From positions 1-17,369 of the forward strand of contig JBBINH010000059.1 in assembly GCA_037443945.1 (NCBI GenBank): 17,369 nt of DNA. The letters run 5' to 3'. The translations under genes and the position numbers were made by a program. This stretch comes from SSF26 sp037443945. Lineage in GTDB: Bacteria > Chloroflexota > Anaerolineae > J102. This document shows positions 1 through 5,581 of the stretch, piece after piece (position 1 is the stretch's first letter; every line of letters begins with the position of its first letter). The notes below the pieces were generated by a model. That model was not told the DNA's origin. It worked only from the letters and a program-made list of their open reading frames with translations, and did not search any database.

Positions 1-2
1 GG

Positions 3-416
3 CTGCGCATCCTGCGCGCCGGGCAACCAGGCCCCTCCGTTGTCGCGACCACGCCCACGCCGACGGCCACGACGGTGTCGGGCCATGCCACGGCGCTGCC
101 GCCGGATCCGGAGGAGCCGCCCACACCGTCGCCTGTGGTCACCCGACCCATCGAGGTACCCACGCCCTTTGCCATCTGGACGCCGACGCCGGTGCCATCA
201 CCAACACCGTCCCCCTCCCCGACGCCGACGGTTCCGACCGACGCCTGTCGCCCGCCGGCAGGATGGGTGCCCATTGTCGTGCGCCGGGGCGAGACCCTTC
301 GTCTGCTGGCACGGCGCTATCGCCTGCAACCGGCGCAGCTTCGTCAGGCGAATTGCCTGCCCGATAACCGCATTCGCCCCGGTCAGGAGTTGTTTGTGCC
401 CGCTCCGCAACCCTGA
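3..416 (+). CDS. LysM-domain cell-wall-binding protein, C-terminal part
   Basis: The frame is open from the left edge, so the true start lies outside the window; the visible part is 137 codons plus a TGA stop. It begins with LRIL, which resembles the end of a preceding LysM repeat (these often finish GQxLRI). A linker of about 70 residues rich in Pro, Thr and Ser follows, then one clear LysM domain at the C-terminus: VRRGETLRLLARRYRL, an Asn-containing turn, then IRPGQELFVP. LysM domains bind N-acetylglucosamine-containing glycans such as peptidoglycan, so an exported, wall-associated protein is likely. No catalytic domain is visible. The stop is 14 bases before the endonuclease V start, so the two genes are probably co-transcribed. 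The domain call is firm; the protein's full role is unknown because the N-terminus is missing. Confidence 0.8.
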   Translation: MRILRAGQPGPSVVATTPTPTATTVSGHATALPPDPEEPPTPSPVVTRPIEVPTPFAIWTPTPVPSPTPSPSPTPTVPTDACRPPAGWVPIVVRRGETLRLLARRYRLQPAQLRQANCLPDNRIRPGQELFVPAPQP

Positions 417-430
417 GCGAGGCCGCAGCC

Positions 431-1129
431 ATGCCTCCTGCCTTGCATGCCTGGGCTCTGAGCGTGTCCGAAGCCAAGCGGCTTCAGGGCGAGCTGGCTG
501 CGCGCCTCGTCCTGGACTGGGACGATCGGCCTGTGACCTTCGTGGGTGGGGTGGACGTGGCCGTCAAGGGCGAGATCGCCCGGAGCGCCATCGTCGTGCT
601 GCGCTATCCTGAATTGACACCGGTGACGGCAGCCGTGGCCGAGACTCCGGTGGCTTTTCCCTACATCCCCGGCCTGCTCGGCTTCCGGGAAGGTCCGGCG
701 ATTTTGGCGGCCTGGGAGCGGCTCGACCATCGCGCCGATGTGCTCTTGTTCGACGGCCAGGGCATCGCCCATCCCCGACGATTGGGCATTGCCGCACAGA
801 TGGGCCTCTGGTTCGATTGCCCTACCATCGGTGTAGCCAAGTCACGGCTCTACGGTCGTCATCAGGAACCCGGTCCGCAGCGCGGCGATTGGGTCTGGTT
901 GTACGATGAGCAGGATCCCGCGCAGGTCATCGGCGCCGTTGTGCGGACCCGGTCCGGCGTCAAGCCGGTTTATGTGTCGCCGGGGCATCGCATGGACATC
1001 GCCCATGCCGTGGCCTTGGTCCTGGCTTGTTGTCGCGGCTTTCGTCTGCCTGAGCCCACGCGCCTGGCCCATCACCTGGCCGGAGTCGGTACCCTGCCGG
1101 CCGCCGGCCAACGGTCGTTGGCCTTTTGA
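431..1129 (+). CDS. nfi: Endonuclease V (deoxyinosine 3'-endonuclease)
   Basis: A 232-residue protein, normal for the family. Endonuclease V nicks DNA one phosphodiester bond 3' of deoxyinosine, the product of adenine deamination, starting alternative excision repair; some members also cut inosine-containing RNA. The catalytic set known from Thermotoga maritima is present at nearly the same numbering: Asp42 in GGVDVAV, Tyr78 in FPYIPGLLGFREGP with Glu87, Asp108 in LLFDGQG, His114, and Lys137 in IGVAKSRLYG. Tyr78 belongs to the wedge motif that recognises the lesion. A GAGG element lies 8 bases before the ATG, which supports this start. It follows the LysM gene after 14 bases and converges on the HNH gene. 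I saw no truncation or missing active-site residue. Confidence 0.95.
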   Translation: MPPALHAWALSVSEAKRLQGELAARLVLDWDDRPVTFVGGVDVAVKGEIARSAIVVLRYPELTPVTAAVAETPVAFPYIPGLLGFREGPAILAAWERLDHRADVLLFDGQGIAHPRRLGIAAQMGLWFDCPTIGVAKSRLYGRHQEPGPQRGDWVWLYDEQDPAQVIGAVVRTRSGVKPVYVSPGHRMDIAHAVALVLACCRGFRLPEPTRLAHHLAGVGTLPAAGQRSLAF

Positions 1130-1226
1130 CAGCACGGCTGACCCACCCTGGCCGTTTTCGCCTTCCCTTGGTCGTCGCCGCAGGCGAGGCCACAACGGGG
1201 TGGGGCAGGGCGCGGCAGGGGCGCGC

Positions 1227-1745
1227 TCACAAGCGCAGGTAGATTTTCCAGGCCTCGGGGATGTCGCCGGAGAGGATGAGGTAGTTGACGCGTGGGGTCT
1301 TCGGCTCCCAGCGCAGTTTCATGCCGGCCTCATGAGGCGTGCGGCCGCCCTTGCGATGGTTGCAGGCCGCACAGGCGCAGGCGGTGTTGCCCCAGGTGTT
1401 TTTACCGCCCCGGCTGCGGGGAATGAGGTGATCGACGCCGAAGTCCTCTTTGGTCAACACGCGCCCATCGCGCACGTCGCCGACCTGCGCGCCGCAGTAG
1501 ATACAGCGATAGCCATCGCGGCGCAAGACGCCCTTGCGGCTCCAGCGCGCCTCGCGCGAGGGGGCATTCACATACCGTCGCAGGCGCAGTACGGTGGGAA
1601 TTTTGAAGGTCGTGCTCGGCCCCACAACCGTGATGGTCTGATCGGTTGCCACATCCACACGGCCGCGCAGGAGCAGGGAGAGCGCGCGTTGGCGGCTGAT
1701 GACGGCCAAAGGTTCGTAGGTGGCATTCAACAAGAGGACGGTCAT
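1227..1745 (-). CDS. HNH endonuclease family protein
   Basis: A 172-residue protein. The reading frame continues upstream, but ATG at 1745 is chosen because AGGAG sits 8 bases before it and homologous proteins begin with MxVLLLNATYEPL. Residues 1-60 form the N-terminal domain usual in this bacterial HNH group. The nuclease core follows: zinc-ligand pair Cys81/Cys84 (CIYC), Asp105-His106 (DHLIPRSRGG), Asn120 (TWGN), then Cys125/Cys128 and Asn129 (CAACNHRKGGRTP). This is a complete HNH metal-finger nuclease fold that would cleave DNA with a divalent metal. The biological role of these free-standing HNH proteins is not established. No phage, intein or restriction partner is nearby, so it is probably a housekeeping family member. 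It is preceded by an unusually long upstream region with a promoter and hairpin. Confidence 0.88.
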   Translation of the reverse strand: MTVLLLNATYEPLAVISRQRALSLLLRGRVDVATDQTITVVGPSTTFKIPTVLRLRRYVNAPSREARWSRKGVLRRDGYRCIYCGAQVGDVRDGRVLTKEDFGVDHLIPRSRGGKNTWGNTACACAACNHRKGGRTPHEAGMKLRWEPKTPRVNYLILSGDIPEAWKIYLRL

Positions 1746-2088
1746 GGCTTCCGCTCCTGGCCGGGACAGGCCATCGGCAGAGCTGTTGCTAACGGGACGG
1801 TGAGCCCGATGCGGGCACGGGAAACGTGCTGCCAAGCAAAGAGCGGGCAAATTGCCCGCTCTCGCCAAAAAGATTTATATCGGTAAAGAATTTTTTAACG
1901 TATCTTGACCGAATTCGACGAAAGCGGGCGAAATATGCGCGCAAATGCGATGCTTGCCGACATCGGCGGCAAACACATGGCTTCTTTGTGATGAATCGTT
2001 AACAGATAAGGATGAACGAGAGCCATGAAATACGATGAGTGTACGGGACGGGATGATAAATCAAACATACCACAGAAGCTACGCCATG
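1746..2088 (-). other. 343-base non-coding stretch, candidate long leader or small RNA
   Basis: No convincing gene lies here; one 43-codon frame (minus strand, start about 2026, stop at 1895) lacks a ribosome-binding site. The stretch is more AT-rich than its surroundings. It holds a minus-strand promoter overlapping the aminotransferase stop codon, a small stem near 1955-1975, and a strong hairpin at 1840-1862. Transcription from that promoter would give a leader of about 310 bases before the HNH gene, or an RNA of about 220 bases if the hairpin terminates. A second, weaker TATAAA element lies at 1874-1879. I recognise no known riboswitch. Confidence 0.4.
1840..1862 (-). terminator. 23-base palindrome, possible weak terminator or attenuator
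   Basis: The arms agagcgggcaa and ttgcccgctct pair perfectly around one central base; as RNA this would fold as a 9-bp stem with a five-base loop. On the minus strand it is followed by TTTGCTT, a weak U tract, so it could terminate transcripts coming from the aminotransferase or from the 2064-2092 promoter. On the plus strand no T run follows. A protein-binding operator is the alternative reading. Confidence 0.45.
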
Positions 2089-2092
2089 TCAA
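2064..2092 (-). promoter_or_regulatory. Sigma-70-type promoter overlapping the aminotransferase stop
   Basis: On the minus strand there is a perfect TTGACA at 2092-2087, a 17-base spacer, and TATGTT at 2069-2064 preceded by TGG, an extended -10. The TGA stop of the aminotransferase lies inside the -35 element. The start site would be near 2057. This is one of the best consensus matches I found in the window, and it would serve the HNH gene or an RNA upstream of it. Confidence 0.55.
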
Positions 2093-3360
2093 AAACTCCA
2101 ATCCTCCAAAAGTTCTAACAGCCGGTCTACCTCAGCGTGGGTGTTATAATGGCTGAGACCGACCCGTAAGACACCGCCGTGCTCGCTCAACCCCAAGCGT
2201 TCGATGAGATGGACGGCATAGAAGTGGCCGGCATAGGTGGCGATGCCGTGGGCTGCCAGACGGGCAGAGGCTTCTTGCGGGCTGAGACATGCCAGGCGAA
2301 TGGCCGCCGTTGGCGCCCGTTCGTGCAACCGCGTCGGCTCGCCGATGCCGTAGAGGGTGAGGCCGGGAATCGTCCGCAGCCCCTCGAGCAGGTGGCGGAA
2401 CAGTTCGCGCTCATAGGCGCCGATCACGGCCAGGCCGGTCTTGAGCGCCAGACGCCGCCCGCTCAGGTGCGGAAATTGCTTGACATAATCATGGCCAAAG
2501 GTTTCGCCTAACCAGGCCAGATAGGCGATGGCCGCCGTTGTCCCGGCCAAACCCTCGTGGTTCTGGGTACCGGTCATCCATTTGCCGGGCGGATGGTCCT
2601 CGGCCGGCCGGACCTTGTAGGCCGGGATGCGGTCAAGCAGCTCATACCGTCCCCAGAGGATGCCGACATGGGGTCCGTAGAACTTGTAGGCCGAGCAGGC
2701 CAGGAAATCGCAGCCCAAAGCCTGCACGTCGATGGGGAAGTGCGGCGCCAGGTGGACGGCATCCACAAAAACCCAGGCGCCCACGGCATGGGCCCGCTCC
2801 ACCACGGCCGCGATGGGGTTAACCGTCCCCACGGCATTGCTGGCACCGCCTACGGCGACCAGACGGGTGCGTGGGCTGAGCAGCTCCTCCAATTGAGACA
2901 GCGGTAGCGTGCAATCGGTCGGCTCAATATCCCACCAGCGGATGACGATGCCCCGTTCCTGCAAGGCCAGCCACGGCGCCACATTGGCGTCGTGGTCGAG
3001 CCGGGTCACGATGACCTCGTCGCCCGGTTGCCACAAACGTCCTAAGGCCCGACTCAGGGCGAAGGTGAGCGTGGTCATGTTGGGGCCGAAGACGATCTCG
3101 TCGGGCGAAGGGGCATTGAGGAAGTCGGCCAGGGCTTGATGGGCAGCCGTCAGGGTCTCGTCGGTGCGCCGTGAGGTGAGAAACGGCGCATGCACATTGG
3201 CATTGCGCCGCACCAAATAGTCGCTCATGGCATCGATGACGCTCTGCAAGACCTGGGTGCCGCCGGGCCCATCGAAGAAAATAAGGGGCTGGCCGTGCTC
3301 ATCGCGCTCGGCCAGGGCCGGGAAACGGGCGCGGATGTGGGTGGGATCGAACGTCGGCAT
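2089..3360 (-). CDS. Class V aminotransferase, cysteine-desulfurase-like (VC1184 family)
   Basis: A 423-residue PLP enzyme of aminotransferase class V. The sequence follows the cysteine-desulfurase-like VC1184 subfamily: FFDGPGGTQV near residue 28, RRNANVHAPF, FGPNMTTLTF, VTRLDHDANVAPW, VDAVHLAPH (Asp200, His203), the PLP-binding Lys226 in SAYKFYGPH, and TGTQNHEGLAG. In true SufS-type enzymes a Cys in the RxGHHCA loop takes the sulfur; the corresponding segment here is AGHFYA, with Tyr381 at the Cys position. Sulfur release from cysteine by the usual mechanism is therefore doubtful, and the substrate is unknown. ATG at 3360 is chosen because family similarity starts there and it lies about 38 bases after a good promoter; the frame extends 60 codons upstream with unrelated sequence. 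No clear Shine-Dalgarno is seen. It is divergent from the DsbA-like gene. Confidence 0.85.
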   Translation of the reverse strand: MPTFDPTHIRARFPALAERDEHGQPLIFFDGPGGTQVLQSVIDAMSDYLVRRNANVHAPFLTSRRTDETLTAAHQALADFLNAPSPDEIVFGPNMTTLTFALSRALGRLWQPGDEVIVTRLDHDANVAPWLALQERGIVIRWWDIEPTDCTLPLSQLEELLSPRTRLVAVGGASNAVGTVNPIAAVVERAHAVGAWVFVDAVHLAPHFPIDVQALGCDFLACSAYKFYGPHVGILWGRYELLDRIPAYKVRPAEDHPPGKWMTGTQNHEGLAGTTAAIAYLAWLGETFGHDYVKQFPHLSGRRLALKTGLAVIGAYERELFRHLLEGLRTIPGLTLYGIGEPTRLHERAPTAAIRLACLSPQEASARLAAHGIATYAGHFYAVHLIERLGLSEHGGVLRVGLSHYNTHAEVDRLLELLEDWSF

Positions 3361-3404
3361 AGGGACAAAGGGTTGAAAGACGCGGGATCGCCGTAAGCGC
3401 GCTG

Positions 3405-3433
3405 ATTGTAACGAGTACGGCCGTCGCAGACAA
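3405..3433 (-). promoter_or_regulatory. Promoter of the aminotransferase gene
   Basis: Minus-strand TTGTCT (3433-3428), a 17-base spacer and TACAAT (3410-3405) match the sigma-70 consensus at 4/6 and 5/6 positions. The start site would be about 3398, giving a leader of about 38 bases to the ATG at 3360. It sits about 40 bases from the divergent promoter of the DsbA-like gene. Confidence 0.55.
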
Positions 3434-3471
3434 AACCTATCGCCGGCAAAGCGATCATCCCCGGCAAGTTG

Positions 3472-3480
3472 TGGTAGAAT
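3472..3480 (+). promoter_or_regulatory. Extended -10 promoter of the tandem DsbA gene
   Basis: TGG followed by TAGAAT forms an extended -10 element; no good -35 is visible at 17 bases, which extended -10 promoters tolerate. Transcription would begin near 3487, about 47 bases before the ATG at 3534. The same TGn-TAGAAT form occurs upstream of the membrane protein gene at the right end. Confidence 0.45.
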
Positions 3481-3533
3481 CGCGTCACCGTCCATCGGCA
3501 TTCGCTTCGTTTTCGACAAAGGATTGTCTCTGT

Positions 3534-4907
3534 ATGTCACGCCCGCGTTTGTTCCAGCTCCTGCTTGGGCTGATTCTGCCGGTCGTTGTGGGAGCGTGCA
3601 ATGCCCGTCCTGCCGGGGATCCGCAACCCACGATCGAGGCGGCGGTGCAGGCTACCCTGACCGCCGTGGCCGCTGCGCCGGCGGCGCCCATCACCCCCGG
3701 CCCGGTGACGGCTGTGGTGGCCACGCCTCGTCCTACGCCGGCCTCCCGGGTTGTCTTGCCTCCGGCCATCGCCAACTTCGCTCCTGCCGAGCGGCCGGCT
3801 GCCAGCAAGGGCGAGGCCGATGCCCCCATTGTCATGTACGAATGGTCCGATTACACCTGCCCCTATTGTCGGCGTTTTCATACCGAGGTATGGCCAACAC
3901 TTGAGGAGACCTACATCCGCACCGGCAAGCTCCGCTTCGTGTACAAAGAGTATCCCGTGGTGAGCGGTGATCTCTCCGTGGTGGCCAGTTTGGGCGCGCA
4001 ATGCGCGGCCGAACAAAACGGCTTCTGGGCCATGCATGACTGGTTATTCGCCCAAACCGAGGTCTGGCGTAACCAGGATGCCGTTGCCCGGATTAAGGAG
4101 GCGGCGGTGACCCTGGGCTTGGACGGTGAGGCCTTCAATCGCTGTTTCGACGAACAAACGACCATTCCGCGTATCGTTGAGGACTACCGCGAAGGGCAGG
4201 CGTTGGGCATCCGCGGGACGCCGAATTTCGTCATCAACGGCCATTGGGTGCAAGGGTTGTTGCCCTTGTCCGATCTCATCGCCATCCTCGATGCCCTGTG
4301 GGTCCAGGTCGAAACCGGCCAATTGCCGGAGTACGTCGTCACGGTAACGCCATCGCCTACGCCCAGCACCGATTTTGCCGACGAGCCCCAACCGCCGTTG
4401 GGGGATCCCAACGCGCCTATCGTCATCGTCGAGTTCTCCGACTATCAGTGTCCTTTCTGCCTTCGGCATTTCCAGCAGACCATGCCTCTGTTGCGGGAAC
4501 AGTTTATCGACACGGGCAAAGTCCAGTACGTCTTCAAGGACTTTCCGCTCGACAGCATCCATCCGCAGGCCCGGAAGGCGGCAGAAGCGGCCAATTGCGC
4601 CGCCAGGCAGGGTCAGTTCTGGCCCATGCATGACAAGCTCTTCGCCGAACAGGAGCGCTGGAGCGGTCGTGGCGATGCCGTGAGCGTCTTCAAACAATTT
4701 GCCGAGGCCTTAGGTCTCGATGCTGCCGCCTTCGGCGCCTGTCTGGACGGTGGCGAAACGGCGGCCGAGGTGGAAGAGGACCTGCAAGAGGGTCTGCGGG
4801 CCGGGGTCGAAGGGACGCCAACGTTCTTTATCAACGGTCGTCTTCTCAGCGGCGCCCAACCCTTTGATGTGTTCCGGCAGATGCTCGCACCACTGTCCGG
4901 CTCATGA
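3534..4907 (+). CDS. Lipoprotein with two tandem DsbA-like thioredoxin domains
   Basis: A 457-residue protein. Residues 1-22 are a lipoprotein signal (hydrophobic stretch, then VVGA|C with Cys22), so it is probably anchored outside the membrane. A Pro/Ala/Thr-rich spacer to about residue 90 follows. Domain 1 (about 93-257) has CPYC at 109-112 and the cis-proline loop GTPNF (Pro230). A second Pro/Thr linker (about 265-288) leads to domain 2 (about 290-455), with CPFC at 306-309 and GTPTF (Pro429). Both domains begin with the same DAPIV/NAPIV and F/WSDYxCP pattern and look like duplicates of one DsbA-type thiol oxidoreductase (DSBA_4-like). Both active sites are intact. The expected job is disulfide formation or isomerisation in exported proteins; no DsbB or VKOR partner is in the window. 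ATG at 3534 is chosen because the signal peptide starts there and AAAGGA lies 10 bases before it. Confidence 0.88.
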   Translation: MSRPRLFQLLLGLILPVVVGACNARPAGDPQPTIEAAVQATLTAVAAAPAAPITPGPVTAVVATPRPTPASRVVLPPAIANFAPAERPAASKGEADAPIVMYEWSDYTCPYCRRFHTEVWPTLEETYIRTGKLRFVYKEYPVVSGDLSVVASLGAQCAAEQNGFWAMHDWLFAQTEVWRNQDAVARIKEAAVTLGLDGEAFNRCFDEQTTIPRIVEDYREGQALGIRGTPNFVINGHWVQGLLPLSDLIAILDALWVQVETGQLPEYVVTVTPSPTPSTDFADEPQPPLGDPNAPIVIVEFSDYQCPFCLRHFQQTMPLLREQFIDTGKVQYVFKDFPLDSIHPQARKAAEAANCAARQGQFWPMHDKLFAEQERWSGRGDAVSVFKQFAEALGLDAAAFGACLDGGETAAEVEEDLQEGLRAGVEGTPTFFINGRLLSGAQPFDVFRQMLAPLSGS

Positions 4908-4910
4908 CGC

Positions 4911-4951
4911 GCAGCGTCGTCGGTCTCCTGATGAGAAACCGACGACGCTGC
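4911..4951. terminator. 14-bp perfect stem between convergent genes
   Basis: Arms gcagcgtcgtcggt (4911-4924) and accgacgacgctgc (4938-4951) are perfect complements around a 13-base loop. It starts 4 bases after the stop of the tandem DsbA gene and ends 22 bases before the stop of the convergent CBS gene, the usual place for a bidirectional terminator. Neither strand has a U tract, so termination may need Rho, or the stem may only protect the 3' ends. Confidence 0.6.
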
Positions 4952-4972
4952 CGTTATCCGAGGCTGGGCCTG

Positions 4973-5440
4973 TCAGGCGCTGATACGATCCGGGTCGGCC
5001 TGATACGCTTCGGCCTCGATGGCCCCCCACTCCCGCACGATCATGCGGAAGATGTCGGATTCGGTAATGATGCCGATGACGTTCCCGGCCATATCCACTA
5101 CGGGCAGGCCGCTGATTTTGTTTTCGAGCATGATTTTGGCCGCTTCGCCGATGGTCGCCATCTGGTGAATGGTGATGGGATGGCGGGTCATGATATCGGC
5201 TACCGTCGTCTTGGCCAGCAGATAGTTGATCTCCCAGATGCTGAGGGTGGTGGCGCCGGAAGGCTGGGCGCCGCGAATATCGCCACGGGTGACGATACCG
5301 ACCAGTGCGCCATCATCGACGACGGGCAGACGGCGAATGCCGTACTGCTGCATGATGTGGTGTGCTTCGCTCAGGGAAGTCTGCGGCGAAACCGTAATGA
5401 CGTCACGGGTCATCCAGTCTTTGACGAGTTCGTTTTTCAT
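4973..5440 (-). CDS. Two-CBS-domain protein (paralog 1)
   Basis: A 155-residue protein made almost entirely of one CBS pair. CBS1 spans about residues 7-57 (WMTRDVITVSP, RRLPVVDDG, LVGIVTRGDI) and CBS2 about 81-138 (IMTRHPITI, SGLPVVD, VIGIITESDIF). Between them lies a distinctive linker with the motif SIWEINYLLA. CBS pairs bind adenosine ligands such as AMP, ATP or SAM and act as energy sensors, usually on a partner. No catalytic or membrane domain is attached, so the partner must be separate. It is about 68% identical to the CBS protein at 8576-9007 over 143 aligned residues. It lies 141 bases downstream of the acyl-CoA synthetase fusion but has a promoter-like element of its own. GAGG lies 7 bases before the ATG. 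Confidence 0.9.
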   Translation of the reverse strand: MKNELVKDWMTRDVITVSPQTSLSEAHHIMQQYGIRRLPVVDDGALVGIVTRGDIRGAQPSGATTLSIWEINYLLAKTTVADIMTRHPITIHQMATIGEAAKIMLENKISGLPVVDMAGNVIGIITESDIFRMIVREWGAIEAEAYQADPDRISA

Positions 5441-5504
5441 ATGCTAGCCTCGCTTTTTACCTGCAACGTGCCTGGAGAACGATTTATCGTCGCTGTTCTT
5501 GTCC

Positions 5505-5534
5505 AGTATAGCTCGATTGCGTTGTTTCTGACTA
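5505..5534 (-). promoter_or_regulatory. Possible promoter of CBS paralog 1
   Basis: Minus-strand TAGTCA (5534-5529), an 18-base spacer and TATACT (5510-5505) match consensus at 4/6 and 5/6. It would give a leader of about 58 bases and allow this CBS gene to be expressed apart from the upstream acyl-CoA synthetase gene. Confidence 0.4.
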
Positions 5535-5581
5535 TGATAGGCATCATGTAGGCACGGGTACGGGGCTGCTCTCGGCGCCGA

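Noticed and set aside
40..612. 190-codon plus-strand frame, very rich in Arg and Pro
   Set aside because: It overlaps the LysM and nfi genes in another frame; its Arg/Pro/Cys composition is typical of an out-of-frame reading of GC-rich DNA.
1130..1226. Possible terminator between the convergent nfi and HNH genes
   Set aside because: Only short or imperfect stems (for example a 5-bp stem around 1174-1186) and no T run on either side; not strong enough to list.
906..1886. 326-codon plus-strand frame
   Set aside because: It lies across the 3' end of nfi and antisense to the HNH gene; both of those have clear catalytic motifs, and this frame matches no family.
1895..2026. 43-codon minus-strand frame downstream of the 2064-2092 promoter
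   Set aside because: No ribosome-binding site and no recognisable features; treated as part of the leader or candidate RNA.
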